Source: Gaiellasilicea sp963761905 (GTDB lineage Bacteria > Actinomycetota > Thermoleophilia > Gaiellales > Gaiellaceae). Taken from it: DNA of 64,000 nt. The notes under the pieces were generated by a model. That model was not told where the DNA came from and did not search any database. It saw only the letters and a program-made list of their open reading frames with translations. Shown piece after piece: positions 34,397 to 44,339 of this stretch. The translations under genes and the position numbers were made by a program. Every line of letters starts with the position of its first letter. Within the stretch, counting starts at the first letter, position 1. Location: the NCBI GenBank assembly GCA_963761905.1, contig CAVXIQ010000006.1:620001-684000 (forward strand). The letters are read 5' to 3'.

Positions 34397-34699
34397 ATGA
34401 ACGTGGCCGAGGCGGTGCGCAGCCGAACCCGCGTCGCCCTGCCGGCGGCGATCGGGCGGCCGTTCGAGGTCTACGTGAACGGGGTCGTGCAGGTCGAGGG
34501 CCGCGACTATCGCGTCGTCGACGGTGATCTCGTCTTTCCGCGCGAGCTGCGTCAGGAGGGGAAGCTCGGCTTCTGGCGCTGGGCCTCGCTCCTCGTCGGC
34601 GCCGCGGGGACGTACAGGCAGAACGACGTCGTGGACGTCGTCTACGAGGCGGCGGGCCGGCGCACGGTCGCGAGCGGGCTGCCGCTCGAACCGGACTGA
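34397..34699 (+). CDS. hypothetical protein divergent from ctaC
   Basis: The 100-residue protein is not a family I recognise. It has VALPAAIGRPFEVYVNGVVQVEGRDYRVVDGDLVFPREL, a beta-rich pattern of short hydrophobic strands with a VNGVVQVEGRDYRV hairpin, then KLGFWRWASLLVGAAGTYRQNDVVDVVYE. The latter looks like a substrate-binding or carbohydrate-binding loop with aromatic residues, but no catalytic motif is seen. ATG 34397 is 3 bases from the ctaC start, so both promoters must lie inside the opposite gene. The 3' end overlaps the malQ 3' end by 58 bases. Confidence 0.6.
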   Translation: MNVAEAVRSRTRVALPAAIGRPFEVYVNGVVQVEGRDYRVVDGDLVFPRELRQEGKLGFWRWASLLVGAAGTYRQNDVVDVVYEAAGRRTVASGLPLEPD

Positions 34700-35860
34700 G
34701 GGAGGCGGCCTGCGGCAGCGGTCGCCGCGCGAAGCTCGGCCGCGAGCCCCGCGGTGAGCAGGCCCGGCTCGAGCCGCCAGCCCCAGTTCCCGTACCGCTC
34801 GCCGGGACGGTTCATCCGCGCCTCGCTCCCGAGCCCGAGCACGTCCTGGAGCGGGATCATGCAGATCGCCGCGCGCGAGGAGAGCGCGACCTCGATCAGC
34901 CGTCGGGGGTTGCGCCTGGGAAAGTGCCCGCGCAAGGTGTCCGTGTCGTGGGTCGTCGTGTAGACGATCTGCCGCTCGCGGTGGTTCTCGAGCCGGTGTG
35001 GACTGGTCTTCGCCCCGCTGAAGGCCCAGAGCAGCACGACCATGCCGGGAAAGCCGAGCGTGTCGCGAAGCGCCTCGACGTCCGGGGTGATCAGCCCGAG
35101 ATCCTCGGCGATCACCGGGAGCGGGCCGAGCTCCCGCTCGGCCGCGCGGAACATCGCGTCGCCGGGGCCTGGAAGCCAGTGACCCTCGCGGGCGTCCAGC
35201 GAATCCCTCGGGGATCGCCCAGAAGGCGGCGAAGCCGCGGAAGTGGTCGAGCCGGGTCAGGTCGAAGAGCTCGAACGTCCGGCGCAGGCGCTCGATCCAC
35301 CAGCGATACCCCTGCCGTGCGAGCGCGTCCCAGTCGAAGAGCGGGTTGCCCCAATGCTGGCCCATGGGGCCGAGCTTGTCGGGTGGAGCGCCGGCGACGA
35401 CGCCCTCGAGGAAGAGCTCGGGATGCGAGCGGTGGTCGACGCTGCCCCAGGCGACGTAGATCGGGACGTCGCCGACCAGCCGGATCTCGCGCTCGCGGGC
35501 GTACTCCCGAAGTGCCGCCCACTCGCGCTGGAAGCGCACCTGGTCGGCGAGGTCGCCGCCCGCCTCCTCCCAGTCGCGAGCCCAGTAGGCCTGCTCCTTC
35601 CGGAAGGCGGCCAGCTCGAGCTTCGTGACGCGGGCTTTCGGCTCGGCGAGGAAGCCGCTCCACGCCGCGAACGCGGACGCCGATGCGTACGGCGAGCCGA
35701 CGTCGTCCGGCGGGCCGAGCGGCAGCACCTGCCACCAACTCTGGCCGGCGTCCGCGAGCCAGTCCACGAACTCGTAGGCGCTGCGCCCCAGGCGGCCTTC
35801 GGGAAGCGACGTCGGGTGCAGCACGATCCCGCTCGATCGGGGAAGCTGCACCGTCAGCAC
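34642..35860 (-). CDS. malQ: 4-alpha-glucanotransferase (amylomaltase), frame broken
   Basis: Transfers glucan chains between maltodextrins. N-terminal landmarks are RSSGIVLHPTSLPEGRLG, WWQVLPLGPPDDVGSPYAS, VGDVPIYVAWGS and GQHWGNPLFDWDAL. Catalytic residues are the nucleophile Asp in LTRLDHFRGF, the acid/base Glu in VIAEDLGLITPDVEAL, and the transition-state Asp in THDTDTLRGHF. The halves meet after one base is removed from the CCC at 35205-35207 (giving PEDSLDAREGHWLPGPGDAMF). Restored length is 405 residues, about 90 fewer than Thermus MalQ, mainly in the region after SPYAS. Its end overlaps the 100-residue convergent gene. It is divergent from glgE, with which it shares substrates. Confidence 0.85.
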
Positions 35861-35905
35861 CGCCTCGACTGTTTACCGTTCTGCCAGCGCGAAAGTCTCG
35901 GGAGC

Positions 35906-37717
<1,812 letters not shown>

Positions 37718-37789
37718 CCCGGCAAATGCAGGCTTTTATGAGCTACAAGCCGCTTTTCGTGACAGAGACGGTCGCAGGAACGAGGGGTC

Positions 37790-39469
37790 GTGTCTGAGCC
37801 CGGCCACTGGTTCGAGCAGAACCCGCTCTGGTTCAAGACGGCCGTCTTCTACGAGATCCACACGCGCGCGTTCTTCGACGGCAACGACGACGGCTCGGGC
37901 GACTTCCGCGGCCTCCAGCAGAAGCTCGACTACCTCCAGTGGCTCGGGATCGACTGCATCTGGCTGCTCCCGTTCTACCCCTCGCCGCTTCGCGACGGCG
38001 GCTACGACATCGCCGACTTCTACGGGATCAACCCGGACTACGGCACCGTGGAGGACTTCCGCGCGTTCGTCGAGGCATCGCACGAGCGCGGGATCCGCGT
38101 GATCGTCGACCTCGTGATGAACCACACCTCGTCCGACCACGCGTGGTTCCAGGAGTCGCGCAACGACGCCAACGGCCCCAAAGCCGACTGGTACGTCTGG
38201 TCGGACACGAACGACCGCTATCTCGACGCCCGGATCATCTTCGTCGACACGGAGACGTCCAACTGGACGTTCGACCCCGTTCGCGGCCAGTACTACTGGC
38301 ACCGCTTCTTCAGCCACCAGCCGGATTTGAACTACGAGAACCCGGAGGTGCAGGAGGCCATGCTCGAGGTCCTCCGCTTCTGGCTCGACGTCGGGCTCGA
38401 CGGCTTTCGCCTCGACGCCGTGCCGTACCTCTTCGAGGAGGAGGGGACGAACTGCGAGAACCTGCCGCGCACGCACGAGTACCTGAAGCGCGTCCGCGCC
38501 GAGGTCGACGCGCGCTTCCCGGACCGCGTCCTGCTCGCCGAGGCGAACCAGTGGCCGGACGACGTCGTCGCCTACTTCGGCGAGGGCGACGGCGACGAGT
38601 GCCACATGGCCTTCCACTTCCCGGTGATGCCGCGCATGTTCATGGCGCTCCGCCGCGAGGAGGCGCTGCCGATGATCGACATCCTCGACCGGACGCCCGC
38701 GATCCCGAGCTCGGCGCAGTGGGGTCTCTTCCTCCGCAATCACGACGAGCTGACGCTCGAGATGGTCACGGACGAGGAGCGCGACTACATGTACTCCGAG
38801 TACGCGAAGGACCCGCGGATGAAGCTGAACGTCGGGATCCGCCGCCGGCTCGCCCCGCTCCTCGACAACGGCCGCGACGAGATCGAGCTGATGCACGCGA
38901 TCCTCTTCTCGCTCCCGGGTTCGCCCGTCCTCTATTACGGGGACGAGATCGCGATGGGGGACAACGTCTACCTCGGCGACCGCGACGGCGTGCGGACGCC
39001 GATGCAGTGGACGGGCGACCGCAACGGCGGCTTCTCGCGCGCCGATTTCGCGCAGCAGTTCCTGCCGCCGCTGATGGATCCCGTCTACGGGTTTCAGTCG
39101 GTGAACGTCGAGGCGCAGCTTCGGACGCCGACCTCGCTCCTCCGCTGGCTCCGCCGCTTCATCGAGCTTCGGAAGCAGCATCCCGTCTTCGGGCTCGGCG
39201 ACGTGCACGTGCTCCGGCCGGACAACCCGAAGATCTTCGCCCACATCCGCTCGTTCTCGGAGGACATCGTCCTCTGCGTCCACAATCTCGCGCGCACCGC
39301 ACAGGCGGTCGAGCTCGACCTCTCCTCCTTCGAGGGGCGCGTCCCGGTCGAGCTGCTCGGCAATACCGAGTTCCCGCGGATCGGCGAGCTCCCGTACCTG
39401 CTCACGCTCGGCCCGCGCGGCTTCTTCTGGTTCCAGCTCCAGGATCCCGCAGACGAGGCCCACAGATGA
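37790..39469 (+). CDS. treS: trehalose synthase (maltose alpha-D-glucosyltransferase)
   Basis: Interconverts maltose and trehalose. The 559-residue GH13_16 enzyme has WFKTAVFYEIHTRAFFDGNDDGSGDF, GGYDIADFYGINPDYG, VDLVMNHTSSDHAWFQE, the nucleophile Asp in GLDGFRLDAVPYLFEEEG, the acid/base Glu in VLLAEANQWPDDV, and the HD of FLRNHDELTLEM. It has no fused maltokinase domain; the kinase is the next gene, joined by ATGA. Maltose made here would be phosphorylated by that kinase and used by GlgE. The reverse direction yields trehalose as an osmolyte. GTG 37790 has GAGGGG upstream. Confidence 0.95.
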   Translation: MSEPGHWFEQNPLWFKTAVFYEIHTRAFFDGNDDGSGDFRGLQQKLDYLQWLGIDCIWLLPFYPSPLRDGGYDIADFYGINPDYGTVEDFRAFVEASHERGIRVIVDLVMNHTSSDHAWFQESRNDANGPKADWYVWSDTNDRYLDARIIFVDTETSNWTFDPVRGQYYWHRFFSHQPDLNYENPEVQEAMLEVLRFWLDVGLDGFRLDAVPYLFEEEGTNCENLPRTHEYLKRVRAEVDARFPDRVLLAEANQWPDDVVAYFGEGDGDECHMAFHFPVMPRMFMALRREEALPMIDILDRTPAIPSSAQWGLFLRNHDELTLEMVTDEERDYMYSEYAKDPRMKLNVGIRRRLAPLLDNGRDEIELMHAILFSLPGSPVLYYGDEIAMGDNVYLGDRDGVRTPMQWTGDRNGGFSRADFAQQFLPPLMDPVYGFQSVNVEAQLRTPTSLLRWLRRFIELRKQHPVFGLGDVHVLRPDNPKIFAHIRSFSEDIVLCVHNLARTAQAVELDLSSFEGRVPVELLGNTEFPRIGELPYLLTLGPRGFFWFQLQDPADEAHR

Positions 39470-40878
39470 GCGCCGAGCTGCGCACGAAGATCGAGTCGGG
39501 CGACCTCCGCTTCCTCGACGGGCTCGTCCTCCTCGGGACGATCGCCTCGCAGCGCTGGTTCGGCGGCAAGTCACGCGACGTGCTCGACGCCCGCGTGCTC
39601 GACGCCGGGATCGCCGCCGGCGGTCCGCCGATCCTCGCCTTCGGGATCGTGGAGGTGCGCTACGGGCTCCAGAGCCACGACCTCTACCACCTCCCGCTCG
39701 GCTTCCGGCCGGCCGACGAGGGTTGGCGCGAATCCGTGATCGCGGAGGTCGAGGGCTGGACGGTCTACGACGCGATCGCGGATCCGGCTCTCGTGCGCGA
39801 GATCGTCGGGCTGATGCGCTCCGGCTCGACGCTGCGGCTCGACGAGACGACGATCGACTTCTGGGGCGCCGACGGCCTCGCCGATCGCGCCGGCGAGCTC
39901 GCGTCGATCAGGCCGATGGGAGCGGAGCAGTCGAACAGCTCGGTCGTCCTGGACGAGCGGCTCGCGCTCAAGCTCTATCGCCGGATCGAGCCGGGCGTCA
40001 ACCCGGAGCTCGAGCTCCTCCGCTTCCTCACCGAGCGAGGATTCGAGCACATCGCGGCGCTCGAGGGCTACGCGGCCTACACGGGTCGCCCGCTCGAGAC
40101 GACGCTGGCGCTGTTGCAGCGGTTCGTGCCCTCGCACGGCGACGGCTGGAGGCTCGCGCTCGACACGATCGCCTCGGAGCCGGAGTGGCTGCCCGCGCGC
40201 GCCCGCCGTCTCGGTGAGGTGACCGCGCGGCTACACAACGCCCTCGGTTCCGACCCGGCCGATCCACACTTCTCGCCCGAGGAGCCGAGCTCGGAGAGCC
40301 TGGCCCTGCTCTCCGCCTCGATCGACGAGGAGATCGAGGGCGTCTTCGCCACGCTGCCGGACCTCGAGGCGCTCGCCCCGCTCGTCGGCCGTGGCGAGGA
40401 GGTGCGCGACCGGCTGCGCCTGCTGACCCAGATCGGCAACGTCGGCAAGGTGATCCGCCACCACGGCGACTTCCATCTCGGCCAGGCGCTCTGGACGAAG
40501 GAGGACGACTGGCTGATCCTCGACTTCGAGGGCGAGCCGGCGCGCAGCGTGCCCGAGCGGCGGCGCAAGCGCTCGCCCTTGCGCGACGTCGCGGGGATGC
40601 TGCGCTCGTTCGCTTACGCCGCCTCCGCGTCGCAGCTCCAGCGGGGGGTCGAGCCGCCCGCGCGCTGGGAGGACGAATGTCGCGCCGGCTTCCTCGCGGG
40701 CTACCTCGCGACCGCTGACGGGGCGCTCCTGCCCGCAGGCGAGCAGGCGATCGAGCGGTTGCTGACCGTCTTCGAGCTCGAGAAGGCCGTCTACGAGCTG
40801 CGCTACGAGCTGAACAACCGCCCGGACTGGGTCGGGATCCCGGTCGCCGGGATCGTCCGCATGCTCGAGGCCGAATGA
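39466..40878 (+). CDS. mak: maltokinase (Pep2/Mak)
   Basis: Phosphorylates maltose with ATP to maltose 1-phosphate, the GlgE donor. The 470-residue protein matches actinobacterial Mak. The N-terminal lid domain has SQRWFGGKSRDVLDARVLD and GAEQSNSSVVLDERLALKLYRR (ATP-binding strand with Lys). The C-terminal lobe of the kinase fold has the catalytic loop IRHHGDFHLGQALWTKEDDWLILDFEGEPARSVPERR, containing the HGDFHLGQ motif and DFEGEP metal Asp. The start overlaps treS and the stop overlaps glgB, forming a tight treS-mak-glgB unit. Confidence 0.93.
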   Translation: MSAELRTKIESGDLRFLDGLVLLGTIASQRWFGGKSRDVLDARVLDAGIAAGGPPILAFGIVEVRYGLQSHDLYHLPLGFRPADEGWRESVIAEVEGWTVYDAIADPALVREIVGLMRSGSTLRLDETTIDFWGADGLADRAGELASIRPMGAEQSNSSVVLDERLALKLYRRIEPGVNPELELLRFLTERGFEHIAALEGYAAYTGRPLETTLALLQRFVPSHGDGWRLALDTIASEPEWLPARARRLGEVTARLHNALGSDPADPHFSPEEPSSESLALLSASIDEEIEGVFATLPDLEALAPLVGRGEEVRDRLRLLTQIGNVGKVIRHHGDFHLGQALWTKEDDWLILDFEGEPARSVPERRRKRSPLRDVAGMLRSFAYAASASQLQRGVEPPARWEDECRAGFLAGYLATADGALLPAGEQAIERLLTVFELEKAVYELRYELNNRPDWVGIPVAGIVRMLEAE

Positions 40879-42734
40879 TGGCGAAGCTCGGCGAGCTCGA
40901 TCTCCATCTTGCGGGAGAAGGCCGCCACGAGCGGATTTACGAGCGGCTCGGCGCGCACGTCACCCCCGACGGGGTCTCCTTCGCCGTCTGGGCGCCGAAC
41001 GCGCGGAAGCTCGCGGTCGTCGGCGACTGGAACGGCTGGGACGGCAACGCCGACCCGCTCGAGCCGCAGGCCTCGTCGGGAATCTGGCAGGGGGTCGTGC
41101 CGGCCGCAGCCGAGGGAGCGAGGTACAAGTTCGAGGTCGTCGGCGCGGACGGCGTCCTCCGCCTGAAGGCCGATCCCTTCGCGGCTGCCGCCGAGGTGCC
41201 GCCGCAGTCCGCGTCCGTCGTCTTCACCTCCACCTACGAGTGGGGCGACGCCGACTGGCTCGACGCCCGTCGCACCGCCGAGCCGCTGCGCCGGCCGATG
41301 TCGATCTACGAGGTTCATGCCGGTTCCTGGCGCCTCGGGCTCGGCTGGCAGGAGCTCGCCGAGCAGCTCGTCGACTACGCCGCAGAGCTCGAGTTCACGC
41401 ATGTCGAGCTCCTGCCGGTGATGCACCACCCGTTCTCGGGCTCGTGGGGCTACCAGGTGACCGGCTTCTACGCGACCGAGTCGACGCTCGGCTCGCCCGA
41501 CGACTTCCGCGCCTTCGTCGACGCGATGCACCAGGCGGGGATCGGCGTGATCCTCGACTGGGTTCCGGCGCACTTCCCGCGCGACGAGTTCGCGCTCGCG
41601 CAGTTCGACGGGACGGCGCTCTACGAGCACGCCGATCCGCGGCGCGGCGCCCATCCCGACTGGGGCACGCTCGTCTTCAACCTCGGCCGCAACGAGGTGC
41701 GGAACTTCCTGCTCGCGAACGCGCTCTACTGGGTGCGCGAGTTCCACGCCGACGGGCTGCGCGTCGACGCCGTCGCCTCGATGCTCTACCTCGACTACTC
41801 GCGCAAGCCGGGCGAGTGGGTGCCGAACGCCTTCGGCGGGCGCGAGGATCTCGAGGCCGTCTCGTTCCTCAAGGAGCTGAACGAGGTGCTGCACGACCGC
41901 GAGCCCGGCGTCGTCTCGATCGCGGAGGAGTCGACCGCGTGGCCGGGCGTCTCGCGGCCGACCTATCTCGGCGGGCTCGGCTTCGGCTTCAAGTGGAACA
42001 TGGGCTGGATGCACGACACGCTCGAGTACTTCACGAAGGATCCGATCCATCGGCGCTTCCACCACCACGAGCTGACGTTCTCGCTCGTGTACGCGTGGAA
42101 CGAGAACTTCGTCCTGCCGCTCTCCCACGACGAGGTCGTCCACGGCAAGCGCTCGCTGCTCGGGAAGATGCCCGGCGACCGCTGGCAGCAGCTCGCCAAC
42201 CTGCGGGCGCTCTACGGCTACATGTGGGCGCATCCCGGCAAGCAGCTCCTCTTCATGGGCTGCGAGCTGGCGCAGGAGCGCGAGTGGAGCGAGCCCGCGA
42301 AGTCGCTCGACTGGCACCTGCTCGCCGATCCCGATCACGCCGGCATCCAGACCCTCGTTCGCGACCTCAACCGCGCCTACAAGGCGGAGCCTGCGCTCTG
42401 GGAAGCTGACTTCTCGCAGGAGGGGTTCCGCTGGCTCGAGCCGAACGCGGCCGGTGAGAACGTGCTTGCCTTCGGGCGCACGGACGGCAACGGACGGTGG
42501 CTCGTCTGCGTCTGCAACCTCTCGCCGGTCGTGCGGGACGAGTGGCGGCTCGGTCTGCCGCTTGCGGGCCGCTGGCGGGAAGTTATGAACACCGACTCGC
42601 GCTACTACGCAGGCTCCGACGTCGGCAACGGCTGGGGGCTCGAGACCGAGGTCGGGGCGTGCCACGAGCAGGAGCAGTCGGCGCTCGTGACCCTCCCGCC
42701 GCTCGCGACGATCTGGCTCGTGCCCGAGTCGTAG
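40875..42734 (+). CDS. glgB: 1,4-alpha-glucan branching enzyme
   Basis: Introduces alpha-1,6 branches into the linear chains built by GlgE or glycogen synthase. The 619-residue enzyme has the CBM48 domain near the start (SFAVWAPNARKLAVVGDWNGWDG), MSIYEVHAGSWR, the nucleophile Asp in GLRVDAVASMLYLDYSRKPGEW, the acid/base Glu in VVSIAEESTAWPGV, and LPLSHDEVVHGKRSLLGKMPGD. These are typical GH13_9 motifs. The family's extra N-terminal domain of mycobacterial GlgB is missing. It starts at ATG 40875 within the maltokinase stop. This gene is the third of a co-translated group. Confidence 0.95.
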   Translation: MMAKLGELDLHLAGEGRHERIYERLGAHVTPDGVSFAVWAPNARKLAVVGDWNGWDGNADPLEPQASSGIWQGVVPAAAEGARYKFEVVGADGVLRLKADPFAAAAEVPPQSASVVFTSTYEWGDADWLDARRTAEPLRRPMSIYEVHAGSWRLGLGWQELAEQLVDYAAELEFTHVELLPVMHHPFSGSWGYQVTGFYATESTLGSPDDFRAFVDAMHQAGIGVILDWVPAHFPRDEFALAQFDGTALYEHADPRRGAHPDWGTLVFNLGRNEVRNFLLANALYWVREFHADGLRVDAVASMLYLDYSRKPGEWVPNAFGGREDLEAVSFLKELNEVLHDREPGVVSIAEESTAWPGVSRPTYLGGLGFGFKWNMGWMHDTLEYFTKDPIHRRFHHHELTFSLVYAWNENFVLPLSHDEVVHGKRSLLGKMPGDRWQQLANLRALYGYMWAHPGKQLLFMGCELAQEREWSEPAKSLDWHLLADPDHAGIQTLVRDLNRAYKAEPALWEADFSQEGFRWLEPNAAGENVLAFGRTDGNGRWLVCVCNLSPVVRDEWRLGLPLAGRWREVMNTDSRYYAGSDVGNGWGLETEVGACHEQEQSALVTLPPLATIWLVPES

Positions 42735-42755
42735 TGCCGCCCCAACGCTGAGTTC

Positions 42756-43340
42756 GTGCGACGGCTCGTTCTCGTCCGCCACGCGCAGGTGCGGCTGGAT
42801 CCCGAGCTCCCGCCGCAGCGCTGGGAGCTGACGGCCGACGGTCGGGCCGACGCGGAGCGGCTCGCTCGGCTCGACGTCTTCGACGGTATCGCGGCCGTCG
42901 TGACGAGCCCGGAGCCGAAGGCGCGCGCGACCGCCGAGCCGATCGCAGCGGCGGCCGGCGTGGAACTACGAGTCGATCCGGATCTGCGCGAGGCGGAGCG
43001 CGGCGCGGCGCCGGTCGACGACCGCGCGGCGTTCGTCGCCCGCGTCGACGCCTGGCTCGGCGGTACCCGAGTGCCCGGCTGGGAGGAGCGCGATTTCGCG
43101 GCGGCGCGGATCGTCGGGTGCATCGAGCGGCTGCTCGCCGCATCGAGCGGTGACCTCGCGCTCGTCTCGCACGGGACCGTCCTCAGCCTCTACCTCTCCT
43201 GGCTTCGGGGCCAAGAGCGAGTCGACCTCGACGAGTGGGCCGCGATCTCGCTGCCGGCCGTCGCCGTCGTCGATCCTTCGGCGCGAACGATCGTCGTGCC
43301 CTGGCGAGGAGTCGAGGGCCGCACGAAGCGCCCTCGGTAG
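42756..43340 (+). CDS. histidine phosphatase superfamily protein
   Basis: The 194-residue protein belongs to the phosphoglycerate-mutase-like clan. The N-terminal catalytic loop is LVLVRHAQVRLDPE (RHG replaced by RHA), with Arg and the phospho-His. A second His sits in LALVSHGTVLSLYLSW. VVTSPEPKARATAEPIA matches the family's conserved third motif. It lacks the long insertion of phosphoglycerate mutase, so a small-molecule phosphatase is likelier. It lies between glgB and the ABC genes, with no clear link to glucan metabolism; 21 bases separate it from glgB. Confidence 0.8.
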   Translation: MRRLVLVRHAQVRLDPELPPQRWELTADGRADAERLARLDVFDGIAAVVTSPEPKARATAEPIAAAAGVELRVDPDLREAERGAAPVDDRAAFVARVDAWLGGTRVPGWEERDFAAARIVGCIERLLAASSGDLALVSHGTVLSLYLSWLRGQERVDLDEWAAISLPAVAVVDPSARTIVVPWRGVEGRTKRPR

Positions 43341-43343
43341 GGT
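43338..43343 (+). promoter_or_regulatory. -10 element of a probable leaderless promoter for the ABC exporter ATPase gene
   Basis: TAGGGT ends 6 bases before GTG 43350. It overlaps the stop codon of the preceding phosphatase gene (TAG at 43338-43340). The promoter would let this ABC pair be expressed apart from the glucan genes. Confidence 0.45.
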
Positions 43344-43349
43344 TGAAGG

Positions 43350-44339
43350 GTGGTGGCCGCTGACAACTCGATCGTCGTCGAGGCGCTCGTGCGCGAGTTC
43401 AAGAAGGGGCCGCGAGCGGTGGATGCGATCGACCTCCGCGTCGAGCCCGGCGAGATCTACGGCTTCCTCGGGCCGAACGGAGCAGGCAAGTCGACGACCG
43501 TGCTGATGCTGACGACGCTCCTGCCGCCGACCTCCGGAACCGCTCGGGTGGGCGGCTACGACGTCGTCCGGGAGGGGCCGAAGGTGCGCTCGGTGATCGG
43601 GGCCGCGCTGCAGGAGGCGGCGCTCGATCCGATGCTGACCGGCCGCGACCACCTCCGGCTCCAGACGACGCTCCAGGGGATCGCCCGCGCCGAGCGGAAA
43701 CCGCGCTCGAATGAGCTGCTCGAGCGCGTCGGCCTGAGCGAGGCGGCCGACCGCAAGGTCGGCGGCTACTCGGGCGGGATGAAGCGCCGGCTCGACCTGG
43801 CGCTCGCGCTGGTGCACCGGCCGCGGATCCTCTTCCTCGACGAGCCGACGACCGGGCTCGACCCGCAGAGCCGGACGGCGCTCTGGGACGAGGTCGCCCG
43901 GCTCGCCCGCGAGGAGGGGGTGACGGTCTTCCTGACCACGCAGTACCTCGAGGAGGCGGACGTGCTCGCGGACCGGGTCGGGATCATCGACCACGGGAGG
44001 ATCGTCGCCGAGGGCACGCCGACCACGCTGAAGGCCGAGATCGGCCTTCCGAGCGTGCACGCGGTCCCGGCCGACGAGGAGCAGCGGGCGCGGCTCGTCG
44101 CCGAGCTCGCCCCGTTCGGCGAGCCCCTGGGCGACGGCTCCCGCGACGTCGCCGTCCGCCTCCGCGAGGGCCTGGCCGGGCTTCCAGCCGTCATCCGCGC
44201 GGTCGACGACGCCGGCCTGACGCTCGCAAGCCTGGAGATCCAGGCTCCGTCGCTCGACGACGTCTTCCTCGCGAAGACGGGCCGCTCGCTCGAGGGGGCG
44301 GGCGAAGGCGAGGCCGACGCGTCCGAGCCGACCGCATGA
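43350..44339 (+). CDS. ABC exporter ATP-binding protein, DrrA-like
   Basis: The 329-residue ATPase has a nucleotide-binding domain with FLGPNGAGKSTTVLMLTTLL (Walker A), the signature YSGGMKRRLDLALAL, Walker B ILFLDEPTTGLDPQSR, and switch His replaced by Gln in FLTTQYLEEADVLADR. The C terminus (about residues 230-329) has the extended regulatory domain found in daunorubicin-resistance DrrA proteins, including IQAPSLDDVFLAKTGRSLEG. Its partner permease follows with an ATGA overlap. It probably exports a lipophilic compound or lipid. It is not obviously part of the trehalose pathway. Confidence 0.9.
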   Translation: MVAADNSIVVEALVREFKKGPRAVDAIDLRVEPGEIYGFLGPNGAGKSTTVLMLTTLLPPTSGTARVGGYDVVREGPKVRSVIGAALQEAALDPMLTGRDHLRLQTTLQGIARAERKPRSNELLERVGLSEAADRKVGGYSGGMKRRLDLALALVHRPRILFLDEPTTGLDPQSRTALWDEVARLAREEGVTVFLTTQYLEEADVLADRVGIIDHGRIVAEGTPTTLKAEIGLPSVHAVPADEEQRARLVAELAPFGEPLGDGSRDVAVRLREGLAGLPAVIRAVDDAGLTLASLEIQAPSLDDVFLAKTGRSLEGAGEGEADASEPTA

